Source: Actinomycetota bacterium (GTDB taxonomy: Bacteria; Actinomycetota; Actinomycetes; Mycobacteriales; Mycobacteriaceae). From it: 64,000 nucleotides of DNA. This document shows positions 56,056 to 64,000 of this stretch, piece by piece (the first letter of the stretch is position 1; every line of letters begins with the position of its first letter). The notes beneath the pieces are model-generated. The model saw only the letters and a list, made by a program, of their open reading frames with translations, searched no databases and was not told where the DNA came from. The stretch covers positions 103,474 to 167,473 of the forward strand of contig JAFDWN010000004.1 of assembly GCA_018268465.1 (NCBI GenBank), given 5' to 3'. Position numbers and translations under genes: made by a program.

Positions 56056-57072
56056 TCATCTGCTCCATTCGGTGACGGTCTTGGCCGCGTTGACGATGTC
56101 CTGCACGGACGGGATGTACAGATCCTCCAGCGGTTCGGCGAACGGGACCGGCACATGCGGCGGACTGACCATCTTGATGGGCGCCTTCAGATCCCCGAAC
56201 GCCTCGGAGACGACCTGAGCAGAGATGTCGGTGGCCAGGTTGCAGCGCGGACTGGCCTCGTCGACGACCACCAGCCGGCCCGTGTTCTCCACGGATTCCA
56301 GGATGATGTCCAGGTCGAGCGGACTTACCGTCCTCGGGTCGATGACTTCCGCCGATACACCGGATGATTCGAGTTCGTCGGCGGCCTGCTGGGCGAAGGA
56401 CACCATGCGGCCCAACGCGACGATGGTCACGTCATCGCCCTCACGCACGACGTTGGCCTCCCCGAACGGAATGGTGTAGCTCTCCTCGGGGACGTCGCCG
56501 GTCACGTCGTACATCGCCTTGTGCTCACAGAAGATCACCGGGTCGTTGTCCCGGATCGCCTGGATGAGAAGACCTTTGGCTTCGTACGGACTCGACGGCA
56601 GCACCACCTTCAGGCCAGGCAGGTGGGTGAACACCGGGTAGAACGCCTGCGAATGCTGCGCGGCGGCCCGTAGTCCGGCACCGTACATGGTGCGGATGAC
56701 CACCGGCGTGACGGCCTTGCCACCGAACATGTAGCGGAACTTGGCCGCCTGGTTCATGATCTGGTCCAGGCAGACTCCGGCGAAATCGATGAACATCAGC
56801 TCCGCCACGGGCCGCAGGCCCCGGGTCGCCGCGCCGACCGCCGCACCCACGAAGGCGGATTCGGTGATCGGGGTGTCCAGTACCCGGCCGGGGAATTTGT
56901 CGTAGAGGCCCTTGGTGACGCCGAGCACGCCGCCCCAGGCGTCGTCCTCACCGGGCGCTCCGGCGCCTCCCGCGTTGTCCTCGCCCATCACGATGACCGA
57001 GAGGTCGCGCTCCATCTCCTGGCTTAGTGCTTCGTTGATCGCTTCGCGATAGCTGAGCTTGCGAGTAGCCAT
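56056..57072 (-). CDS. acoB: Acetoin dehydrogenase E1 beta subunit
   Basis: A 338-aa transketolase-type beta subunit forming the TPP site with AcoA. Signatures are GEDNAGGAGAPGEDDAWGGV, ITESAFVGAAVGAATRGLRP, and VEVIDPRTVSPLD-like EVIDPRTVSPLDLDII. The operon position between acoA and acoC supports acetoin, rather than pyruvate or branched-chain keto-acid, as substrate. ATG start at 57072, 30 bases after acoA. Confidence 0.93.
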   Translation of the reverse strand: MATRKLSYREAINEALSQEMERDLSVIVMGEDNAGGAGAPGEDDAWGGVLGVTKGLYDKFPGRVLDTPITESAFVGAAVGAATRGLRPVAELMFIDFAGVCLDQIMNQAAKFRYMFGGKAVTPVVIRTMYGAGLRAAAQHSQAFYPVFTHLPGLKVVLPSSPYEAKGLLIQAIRDNDPVIFCEHKAMYDVTGDVPEESYTIPFGEANVVREGDDVTIVALGRMVSFAQQAADELESSGVSAEVIDPRTVSPLDLDIILESVENTGRLVVVDEASPRCNLATDISAQVVSEAFGDLKAPIKMVSPPHVPVPFAEPLEDLYIPSVQDIVNAAKTVTEWSR

Positions 57073-57102
57073 GATTCGTTCGTTCTCCTGGGTCTGGGGT
57101 GG

Positions 57103-58119
57103 TCAGTACTTGACGTAGACGTCGGTGAGCAGGTCTTCGGGGCTGGGCACCGGTGCGGCCTTGGCCTCGTCGACGGCCGCGTCGATGAGCGCGCCGACCT
57201 GGGCGTCCACCTGATCGAGCTGAGCGTCGGTGAGCCGGCCGGATTCCACGACGCGGGCGCGGAATCGCTTGAGGCAGTCCTGGTTCTCCTTGACGTTGGC
57301 GACCTCGTTCGGTCCGCGGTACTTCTGCTGATCGCCCTCGAAGTGGCCGTAGTAGCGCGTGAACTTGACCTCCAGCAGAGTGGGCCCGCCACCCTGGCGG
57401 GCGCGTTTGATCGCCTCACCGGCGGCTTCGTAGACGGCGAAGAAGTCGAATCCGTCCACGATCACGCCGGGCATGCCGAAGCCGGCGGCGCGGTCGGCGA
57501 TGTTGTCGGCGGCCACCGACCAGGTGGAGCTGGTGGCCTCGGCGTAGCCGTTGTTCTCCGCGACGAAGATCGCGGGCAGGTTCCACACCGACGCCAGGTT
57601 CATCGCCTCCAGGGTGGTGCCCTGATTGGAGGCGCCGTCCCCGAAGAAGGCGACACCCACGCCGCCGTCACCCTTGATCTTGGCCGCCAGCGCCGTCCCG
57701 CAGATCAGCGGCGGTCCCCCGCCGACGATCCCGTTGGCGCCGAGCATTCCCTTGGACAGGTCGGCGATGTGCATCGAGCCGCCCTTGCCGCGGCAGGATC
57801 CCGTGCTCTTGCCGAAGATCTCGGCCATCATGGGTTTGATGTCCACCCCCTTGGCGATGCAATGCCCGTGGCCGCGGTGGGTGGAGGCGATGGTGTCGCG
57901 GTCGGGGTCGAGGTGTGCGCAGACGCCCGTCGCCGACGCCTCCTCACCGGCGTAGAGATGCACGAAGCCGGGGATGTCGCCGGTGGCGAACTCGTCGTGC
58001 ACGCGGTCCTCGAACGCCCGGATGGACCGCATGGTGCGGTACACGTCGAGCAGCTGGGTCTCGTTGAGTACCGACGCGTCGGGTGCGTCGGCCCCGAGCG
58101 AGGACAGGGTTTGCGTCAT
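57103..58119 (-). CDS. acoA: Acetoin dehydrogenase E1 alpha subunit
   Basis: A 338-aa thiamine-diphosphate-dependent subunit. The TPP-binding motif GDGASNQGTTLEAMNLASVW-type region (GDG to NN) is present as GDGASNQGT and VAENNGYA. RGHGHCIAKGVD and KGGSMHIAD are typical of acetoin dehydrogenase alpha subunits. The ATG at 58119 overlaps the acoX stop (ATGA). Cleaves acetoin to acetaldehyde and a hydroxyethyl/acetyl unit together with AcoB. Confidence 0.93.
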   Translation of the reverse strand: MTQTLSSLGADAPDASVLNETQLLDVYRTMRSIRAFEDRVHDEFATGDIPGFVHLYAGEEASATGVCAHLDPDRDTIASTHRGHGHCIAKGVDIKPMMAEIFGKSTGSCRGKGGSMHIADLSKGMLGANGIVGGGPPLICGTALAAKIKGDGGVGVAFFGDGASNQGTTLEAMNLASVWNLPAIFVAENNGYAEATSSTWSVAADNIADRAAGFGMPGVIVDGFDFFAVYEAAGEAIKRARQGGGPTLLEVKFTRYYGHFEGDQQKYRGPNEVANVKENQDCLKRFRARVVESGRLTDAQLDQVDAQVGALIDAAVDEAKAAPVPSPEDLLTDVYVKY

Positions 58120-59192
58120 CGGATCTCCTCTGCGATTGAACTGATCAATTCCTCTGAACTGCTTGCATGTTCGTCGGCGAGCGTGGCGGGAACGTCGATC
58201 ACCCGGGGACCGTCGTGTTGCAGCGTGACGGTGATGCGGTCGTCGGGACCGAACTCCAGTTCGCGTTCCCCGTCCAGCGCCACGGTGCCGCCGGCGAGCC
58301 GGACGCGCACGGGCACGCCGGGCATCAGGACGTCGCACGCCGTGAGCCCGACCGGTTCGAGCAGACCCGGTGCGATAGGTGCCAGGACGGTGCGGCTGGG
58401 TTCGGGGCCGAGGCGGACCGCGACCCCCGTGGGCGCCGACCGGGCGGTCGGCAGGATACGGCCGGGGATCGACGACAGCCCGATGGCGGCCGGTTCGGCG
58501 AATGTGCAGTAGAGCTCGCGCAGGGTGTCGGTTCTCCAGACCGCGCGCGAGCCGATCTCGCCGACGGTGTTGACGCAGACGTCCACGAGCGCGATCTCCC
58601 GACGGCGGGTGCCGTCGGTGCGGACGACCTCGACATGCAAGGTCTTGGCCCGCGCGGTGGGCGCGGGCACCCGGCCGGTGGCGATGAGCCCGAGGGCCAT
58701 GCCCGCGACGGTGGCCTCCATCATGATCGGGAAGGCGTTGTTGGTTCCGGTGCTCAGCGCCAGCATCGGGGTGTCGCCGAGGCCCGGAGTGGCCGCCCGC
58801 ATCGTGCCGTCGCCGCCCAGCAGTACGACCGCCGCCGCGCAGCGTTCGGCGATCATCCGGGCGTAGCCGGTGGTGTCGGCCGCGGTGCCGGTCGGGTGGG
58901 GCAGGGTCAGGAATTCGATCTCGGGCAGCGATACCCGCACGTCGGGCGGGGCGGCCTGCAATCTGCCGATCTCCCGCAGCACACCCGCCGCGATCCCGAA
59001 GGTGTCGGTGGACAGCAGCACGCGCTCGACACCCATGGCACCGACCGCACGGATGATCCGCAACACCATCGAGGTCTTCTCGGTGTTGGGGAACACCGAT
59101 GCCTGCGCGACCACACGGCGAATGTCCCTACCCGACATCGGGTTCGGAATGATCCCCACTGCGCTGCCGGGGATCACCTGAGGTTCGGACAC
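58116..59192 (-). CDS. acoX: AcoX, ATP-NAD kinase-like protein
   Basis: A 358-aa protein of the NAD kinase/diacylglycerol kinase fold. The glycine-rich loop LLGGDGTMRAA and LSTGTNNAFP match this family. acoX is a frequent first gene of aco operons; its function is not settled. The GTG at 59192 was chosen because GGGAG sits five bases upstream; a GTG at 59228 would add 12 residues. A CRP-like site lies 47-62 bases upstream, suggesting control of the whole operon by carbon status. Confidence 0.85.
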   Translation of the reverse strand: MSEPQVIPGSAVGIIPNPMSGRDIRRVVAQASVFPNTEKTSMVLRIIRAVGAMGVERVLLSTDTFGIAAGVLREIGRLQAAPPDVRVSLPEIEFLTLPHPTGTAADTTGYARMIAERCAAAVVLLGGDGTMRAATPGLGDTPMLALSTGTNNAFPIMMEATVAGMALGLIATGRVPAPTARAKTLHVEVVRTDGTRRREIALVDVCVNTVGEIGSRAVWRTDTLRELYCTFAEPAAIGLSSIPGRILPTARSAPTGVAVRLGPEPSRTVLAPIAPGLLEPVGLTACDVLMPGVPVRVRLAGGTVALDGERELEFGPDDRITVTLQHDGPRVIDVPATLADEHASSSEELISSIAEEIR

Positions 59193-59238
59193 TGCCACTC
59201 CCGCGTCGGGGTGGGCCGGATTACCCACACCAGCAGTA

Positions 59239-59254
59239 TGTGGTGACGGTCACA
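59239..59254. promoter_or_regulatory. CRP-like site upstream of the aco operon
   Basis: TGTGG-TGACGG-TCACA differs from the TGTGA-N6-TCACA consensus at one position. It also contains the palindrome GTGACGGTCAC and outer TATGTG/CACATA arms. Located 47 bases before the acoX start. Confidence 0.6.
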
Positions 59255-59401
59255 TAGACGGTCAAGAGTTGCAGGGAGTTGCGCGGGTGTGCCGGCAATC
59301 GCGGCGCACGGGTCGCCGGGTCCGGCGCCAGGGTCGTGCCACCCGCGCGAGACCATGAACCGCACGCGGAGTTCGGTGCGGATGTCCCAATTCGCCGCAG
59401 C

Positions 59402-60667
59402 TCAGGCGGGCAGTGCGCTGCCTTTGCGCCACTGCGCCCACGGCACACTCCAGTCGCCGTTCTGCCAGAGCTGCAGGGGCGCCCCGCCGGTGTTGCGCAC
59501 CTCGACGACGTCGCCGGGCACCGAGAAATCGTAGAACCACCTGGCGTTGGCACCGTTGAGGTTCAGGCAGCCGTGGCTGGTGTCGGTGTTGCCCTGCGCC
59601 CACACCGTCGAATCCAGCTGGTGCAGGTAGATGCCGTCGGTGCTGATGCGGGTCGCGTAGTTGATCGCCTCCCGATAGCCGAGGCGGCTGCCGATCGGCA
59701 GACCGAAGGTCGAGGAGTCCATGATCACCGGGTTGGCTTTGTCCATCACGGTGTAGACGCCCGGCGGCGTCCAGAAGCTGATGGTCGTGGCGCCGATCGT
59801 CTCGGTGCCACCCATCCCCATCGAGGTCGGCATGGTGCGGACCAGTTTGCCGTTGTCGAAGACGCTGACCTGCTTGGTGGTGTCGTCGGCGATCGACACA
59901 TGGGAGTCCCCGACGGTGAAGGTCACCTTCTCGTCCTGCTGGCCGTACAGTCCGTCACCCAGGCGCACACCGTAGACGTCGGCCGCGACGGTAACCGAAG
60001 TGCCTGGTGTGTAGTACTTCTCGGGACGCCAGTGGGCGGTCTGATCGTCGATCCAGTTCCACGAGCCCGCCACCTTCGGGGTGGTGCTCACGACCAGATG
60101 GCGCTCGGCGGCCGCTTTGTCGGTGACCGGCTCGTCGAAACGCGCGACGACGACGATGCCCACGCCGTAGGTTGCGCCGTCATGCAGCTCGGTACCGCCG
60201 GTGGTGCCGAGCGTCACCGTGGTCTGGTCCTGCGGGGTGACGGTGCTGAAGCTCGATGTCTGCCGCGAGACGACGTCGCCCGGGCCGACGCTGACGATCG
60301 ACATCGTGTAGGTGCGTCCGTAACCGAGCGGGACGGTGGGCCGCCACGACGTGCCGTCGGCACCCAGGACGCCGGGGACCGGTTTGCCCGCGTCGTTGAC
60401 CATGGTGACGCCGGTGATCTCACCCGACCGTGCGCGCACGTCGACGCCGGCCACCGGGTCGACGTCCCGGGCGTCCGGCACCGGTGCGACGGTCAGCGCG
60501 GCGGGCCGCGGCGACGGCGGGTCGGCCTGCGGCACCGATCCCGCGGCCAGCGTCTGGCACTCCCCGGGACAGTCGGGGGCGGCCGAGATCACGGTCCCGC
60601 CCAACACGGCCAGTATCGCCAGCACGGCGGCAAGGCAGGCACCACGGACACGGCGATCAGTCGTCAA
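59402..60667 (-). CDS. L,D-transpeptidase (YkuD domain) with Ig-like domains
   Basis: A 421-aa exported enzyme forming 3-3 peptidoglycan cross-links, the dominant cross-link in mycobacteria and the target of carbapenems. An N-terminal hydrophobic anchor (CLAAVLAILAVLGGTVISAA) precedes two Ig-like beta domains (about 55-290). The C-terminal YkuD domain carries the catalytic SHGCLNLNGANARWF motif with His365 and Cys367. A TTG start at 60667 was chosen because GGAG lies about six bases upstream; no better start is near. No consensus lipobox is seen. Closest in layout to mycobacterial LdtA/LdtB. Confidence 0.9.
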   Translation of the reverse strand: MTTDRRVRGACLAAVLAILAVLGGTVISAAPDCPGECQTLAAGSVPQADPPSPRPAALTVAPVPDARDVDPVAGVDVRARSGEITGVTMVNDAGKPVPGVLGADGTSWRPTVPLGYGRTYTMSIVSVGPGDVVSRQTSSFSTVTPQDQTTVTLGTTGGTELHDGATYGVGIVVVARFDEPVTDKAAAERHLVVSTTPKVAGSWNWIDDQTAHWRPEKYYTPGTSVTVAADVYGVRLGDGLYGQQDEKVTFTVGDSHVSIADDTTKQVSVFDNGKLVRTMPTSMGMGGTETIGATTISFWTPPGVYTVMDKANPVIMDSSTFGLPIGSRLGYREAINYATRISTDGIYLHQLDSTVWAQGNTDTSHGCLNLNGANARWFYDFSVPGDVVEVRNTGGAPLQLWQNGDWSVPWAQWRKGSALPA

Positions 60668-60859
60668 CGAAGCTCCATTGCGGGGTCGGCAGGTGCCGGG
60701 ACGACCGGTGGACCGATCGGGCGCTTCGATCGTAGAGAGTGATCGGGCGCCGCGCGCGCAGCGCCGCGGCACCGTGGGGCATTCGTGACGGTGCCGTTGC
60801 TCACCTGTTCTGCCGAGGGCGCCGATCCCGTGCGACGCGGCGTGGGCCGGGGGTGCGTC

Positions 60860-61165
60860 CTAGGCACCGTCGGTGCGGTCGCGCAAGGAGCGGATCATCC
60901 GCTGCAGGATCCCGAACGCGCAGGCCTGCTCGGTCTCGGTGACGCCGGCCAGCATCGTCGCCTCGACGGACCGTACCGCGACGGTTGCCTTCGCGAGGCT
61001 CCGTCGGCCGCGAGGGGTGAGTCGCGCGGGAAGGACCTTCCCGACGGGCGCCTCCGCGGGCCTGGTGACGTAGCCCTCGCGTTCCAGGGTCTGGAGCAGC
61101 ACATTCATCGACTGCCGAGTCACGAACGCACCCCGGGCGAGTTCGGAGTTCGACAGGCCCGGCAG
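60860..61165 (-). pseudogene. MarR-family regulator remnant, 5' end lost
   Basis: The minus-strand frame encodes the C-terminal two-thirds of a MarR regulator: LSNSELARGAFVTRQSMNVL is the recognition helix-turn-helix and LVTRPAEAP-like YVTRPAEAPVGKVLPARLT is the wing. The N-terminal dimerisation helix is missing. Upstream of about 61165 the frame continues to an ATG at 61285, but it encodes Ser/Cys-rich sequence from AT-rich DNA without resemblance to MarR. This looks like a gene cut by a recombination event, with the junction at the border of the foreign-looking region. Confidence 0.6.
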
Positions 61166-61389
61166 ACGAACAACCGTTTCCGCACATCCAGATCCGCTAT
61201 GAGTAGTGACGATCCCCGAAAAATCAGATGAGATCGGCTTGATAGTCCGACAATTCCATTTACTTAAAATTCCATTCTGGAACAAATTGCCAGAATACGA
61301 TTCGGATGAATTGGCAATACGCGCACCCGGACGCCACCGCGATCCTCCCCGTGTAATTTGCTGAAAATGGCCGACGGGAGGCGACGGCG
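61166..61389. other. AT-rich junction region before the terminal locus
   Basis: Base composition drops well below the rest of the window (for example 61203-61290). It contains GAGTAGTGACGAT at 61201, sharing GAGTAGTG with the dyad at 14576. No gene is recognised. It probably holds the promoter of the next gene and marks the end point of an insertion or replacement. Confidence 0.55.
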
Positions 61390-61812
61390 ATGAGAGACTT
61401 CGGGGCGTCGGCGATTCGAACGGAAACGGTGGACCGAATGAGCGACTCTTCCTTCGAGATGTCCAGTGTCGGATCGGGCGACGCCAAGGCCCGCCTCAAC
61501 ACGGCGCTGGCCGCCGCGGAGAAACAAGCCAAATCCCTTTCGTCCATAAAGGGCAAGTTGAGCGACGTCGAGAAGCAGGTCAAGGCCACGTTGCAGGCGT
61601 CGGCGGAACTGTTGATCGCGGACGTGAAAAAACACCTCGCCAAGGGCGGCTACTCCACCGTCGCCAAAGCGGTCAAGAGCTGGCGCCAGCAGCGCGCGGC
61701 GGAACTCCAGACACTCGAAAACCTGGTCGAGGGTGGAAATCTCAACCTCGTATCCGTCGTGGCGCTCGTCGGTTACCTCGACGACGTCGGCGCCATTGCC
61801 GGCAAACTGTAG
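61390..61812 (+). CDS. Small helical protein of unknown function
   Basis: A 140-aa protein, Ala/Lys/Ser-rich and predicted to be mostly helical. It includes a long amphipathic stretch rich in A, K, E and Q at about residues 30-85, which could form a coiled coil (KARLNTALAAAEKQAKSLSS). There is no signal peptide or membrane segment. The ATG at 61390 has GGGAGG eight bases upstream; an in-frame ATG at 61438 is an alternative. It is followed 86 bases later by a very large gene on the same strand and may be its partner. Not recognised. Confidence 0.72.
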   Translation: MRDFGASAIRTETVDRMSDSSFEMSSVGSGDAKARLNTALAAAEKQAKSLSSIKGKLSDVEKQVKATLQASAELLIADVKKHLAKGGYSTVAKAVKSWRQQRAAELQTLENLVEGGNLNLVSVVALVGYLDDVGAIAGKL

Positions 61813-61898
61813 CCGCCACGCGCCCATCGAACTCGTCGGCGTGGAGCTGGACCACGTCGCCGACATCCAGGCGTTCACAAGAAAGACGGAGACCACCG

Positions 61899-64000
61899 AT
61901 GCCGCGCGTATGCAATCTGACCCCCATCGAATTGGCAGTGAGCGCGCAGCGGCACGGAGCCCCGGCATCCGATGCCGGACCATTCGCCACCGTCGACATC
62001 CCCCCGCCCGCCGACCGCATCTACGTGCAGCGGCGCGGAGGCGACCTGACATACCCGATCGCCGCGATTCCGGCGACCGCGCCCGATCAGACGGTGTCCA
62101 TCACGGTCGACCGGCTGCGCAGCAGTACGGACCCCACCCGTGGTTTCAGCCGCACGAGGACCTTCCGGAACTGCACCGCCGAGGTGGTGGATGTGATCCT
62201 CGCGGCAGATAGCCCGTCACGGGTGGCGACCCTGTTCCCCGGCGGTCAGCACGTCGACGACAACCCCTACCCGCAGGTCTGGGTCGTGCGCTGCGCGTTC
62301 ACCGACGAGGTCGTCACCGCATTCGCCGATGACGATGATCAGGCGCACCGCGCGATCACCTACGAGATCACCGACGACTTCCGTCAGCGGCTCGCCCGGC
62401 ACAACGCGCTGCCGTCACCCCTGCCCGGGAACCGGCCGGTGGTGCTCATCGGCGGTGCACGGGAGACCCCGCCACCAGAGGACCGCACGTACATCTCCAT
62501 CGACAATCGGGACGGGCGTCTCAAACCCGAATTCAACGGCGTCAAGAACGTGATACCGCGCCGGGTGAAAATAGTTGGCGCCAAAGTGATCTGGGATAAG
62601 AACAACGACACGGCGGGGTTGATGTCGCTGCAGGGCGACAAGGTCCTGGACCTGGAAAGCCTGGAGATCGTCGCCGACGAAGTGATCATCGCCTCCCCCC
62701 TTCGGTTTCCCGGGACGAACGTCTCGATCTACGCGCGCCGCGTGGAGTTCGGTGAGGACGGTGTGAACGACGGGATCATCGATACCACCCCTCCCGAGCT
62801 GCCGCCGGTCGAATACATCCCCCGGCAGCCGCGGCCGAAAACCCCTCCCAAGGTCACCGACGGCGCCGCAGGGCCGCCGGGCGGATCGGTGACACTGGTC
62901 GCACACACGCTGGTGACCGGCGACCCCACCACGATCCGGGTCCGAACCCGCGGCGGCAAGGGCGGCAAGGCGGAACCCGGCGACAAACTGGCCTACACCC
63001 GCCGGGACACGCGCCTGGCCAATACGGTGGCGCCGGAAGAGACGGCCAACTGCACCGTGGTCAAACAGAGCGACATCGCCAACCGGCTGCCGGGATGGTT
63101 CCAGACCGCCGGCTCCGACGCGAAGTACCTCAGCGGGTGGCTGTGGCCGGGCGGGCATTCCGAGCCGGGCCGCTGCGTGTACAACGGCAAACCACTCGGC
63201 CTGGGCGACAAGGACAATGCGGTCACCAGCCTCGTGGTGAGCGCCCACGACAACCGGTTCTTCGGTCTGGACATGAACTGGTTCCAGTTCCCTGCCGCCA
63301 CCGGCCAGGACGGGCGCTGGCACCGCGACGAGGTCTATTGGGACGCAGGCCAGTTCGAAAGCTACACCAGGGTGATCCCCACCCCGGTGATCCACCGGGT
63401 GCCCGGGGACGGCGCCGACGCATACGCCGGCGGTCAGCCCGGCAACGGCGGTGCGGGCGGGACGGTGTGGACGACAGCGGAATTCAGGGATGTCGTCGCG
63501 CGGATCTCGCAGACCCCAGGCGGAGAAGCGGGACCACCCACCGAGAAAGTCGACGGGGCCCCGCCCGGCACACCGGAGGTGGCGCTGCTGGTCGATATGG
63601 CGATCGTCCGCACCGGCTCACCCCGGCCGGAACCGCGGATGTGGGTGCGGGAGTACCGCGCTCAGCCGGGTAAACCGGGCGAGGCCAAAACGGCCACACC
63701 CGGCGCGGACGGCTCGGTGCAGGTGGGCGGGGGATCGTGGGTGCGGGCCGAGGCCATCGACGCGGTACTCGCCTATGCACGGGCCGCGTTCCGCGACGGC
63801 AACCGCGACGACGCCCAGCGTGCCATCGCGCCCTACTACGCCCTGTTCCGCAGCCCACTGATCACCCGGAACAATCGGTTCGCCGCCCAGGTCATCGCGG
63901 TCAACGCGATGCGCGAGAACCTCCTCGCCAACGTCGACTACTACGGCAACCCGCCGGGATGGCTGCCGCGGTTACGCCTGTCGACCAACCTCGAACTGTT
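61899..64000 (+). CDS. Very large protein of unknown function (3' end outside window)
   Basis: An open frame of over 700 codons from the ATG at 61899 to the window end without a stop. GGAG lies about eight bases upstream. Residues about 190-300 alternate short strands (RRVKIVGAKVIWDK, LDLESLEIVADEVIIASPL, NVSIYARRVEFG), suggesting a right-handed beta-helix or stacked beta-solenoid. A Pro/Gly-rich linker (KTPPKVTDGAAGPPGG) precedes a second region with GGKGGKAEPGDK and PGNGGAGGTVW, then a helical segment near the end. No signal peptide. I do not recognise the family. Partner to the small upstream gene by position. Confidence 0.75.
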   Translation, partial: MPRVCNLTPIELAVSAQRHGAPASDAGPFATVDIPPPADRIYVQRRGGDLTYPIAAIPATAPDQTVSITVDRLRSSTDPTRGFSRTRTFRNCTAEVVDVILAADSPSRVATLFPGGQHVDDNPYPQVWVVRCAFTDEVVTAFADDDDQAHRAITYEITDDFRQRLARHNALPSPLPGNRPVVLIGGARETPPPEDRTYISIDNRDGRLKPEFNGVKNVIPRRVKIVGAKVIWDKNNDTAGLMSLQGDKVLDLESLEIVADEVIIASPLRFPGTNVSIYARRVEFGEDGVNDGIIDTTPPELPPVEYIPRQPRPKTPPKVTDGAAGPPGGSVTLVAHTLVTGDPTTIRVRTRGGKGGKAEPGDKLAYTRRDTRLANTVAPEETANCTVVKQSDIANRLPGWFQTAGSDAKYLSGWLWPGGHSEPGRCVYNGKPLGLGDKDNAVTSLVVSAHDNRFFGLDMNWFQFPAATGQDGRWHRDEVYWDAGQFESYTRVIPTPVIHRVPGDGADAYAGGQPGNGGAGGTVWTTAEFRDVVARISQTPGGEAGPPTEKVDGAPPGTPEVALLVDMAIVRTGSPRPEPRMWVREYRAQPGKPGEAKTATPGADGSVQVGGGSWVRAEAIDAVLAYARAAFRDGNRDDAQRAIAPYYALFRSPLITRNNRFAAQVIAVNAMRENLLANVDYYGNPPGWLPRLRLSTNLEL

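Noticed and set aside
61286-62052. Minus-strand frame at 61264-62052 and the fragment at 61260-61643 as genes
   Set aside because: They oppose two plus-strand genes with good ribosome binding sites; products show no motifs.

Overview
The window is chromosomal DNA of a high-GC actinomycete, almost certainly a rapidly growing mycobacterium (Mycolicibacterium-like). The evidence is the mycolic-acid dehydratase genes hadABC between rpmG and secE-nusG-rplK-rplA, mycobacterial-type arr, recC-recB-recD order, a CtpF-like P-type ATPase behind a DosR-like box, and GTG/TTG starts with GGAG-type ribosome binding sites. No insertion sequence, integrase or CRISPR array was seen, and no gene-free stretch exceeds about 300 bases.

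Layout. 1-3177: end of a GalU-like nucleotidyltransferase, manA, and a secreted GH16 glucanase. 3194-8202: minus-strand housekeeping block (rplA, rplK, nusG, secE, tRNA-Trp, hadC, hadB, hadA, rpmG, tRNA-Met, tRNA-Thr), ending in a striking three-copy 39-bp repeat behind rplA. 8363-11833: an asparagine-type permease divergent from an XRE-cupin regulator, then an FCD-only protein divergent from a FadR-type GntR regulator. 11866-14410: nsrR-hmp nitric oxide defence, divergent from a metallo-beta-lactamase-fold hydrolase.

14661-25262 is accessory. It holds a DUF2235 (Tle1-like) lipase homologue lacking its usual nucleophile serine, a large AAA-LuxR regulator, a three-domain phage-type endolysin, and a convergent operon of a 1194-aa tandemly duplicated zinc-metalloprotease-like protein and an MBL hydrolase. 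A related 16-bp dyad precedes both the lipase-like and the endolysin genes. 25474-26773 is a crotonase-TetR pair.

26961-36001 is a complete Nit1C-type cluster: DsrE-like nitrogen-starvation protein, nitrilase, small protein, flavin oxidoreductase, AMP-ligase, radical SAM, GNAT-AIR synthase fusion, a second nitrilase paralogue and a glycosyltransferase. In other bacteria this cluster is linked to nitrogen starvation and cyanide assimilation. Here a GlnR-like box lies upstream and the second nitrilase has lost its Cys nucleophile.

36064-53462: hypothetical protein, HD-GYP/LuxR protein, CorA, RecCBD, CtpF-like ATPase, rifampin ADP-ribosyltransferase Arr, AhpD-like protein, pirin, small GNAT and a UsfY-like membrane protein. 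53549-59192: acetoin dehydrogenase operon acoX-acoA-acoB-acoC-lpd behind a CRP-like site. 59402-61165: L,D-transpeptidase and a MarR remnant. At about 61165 the sequence becomes AT-rich. A new accessory locus then begins: a small helical protein and a very large protein of unknown function running off the window end.
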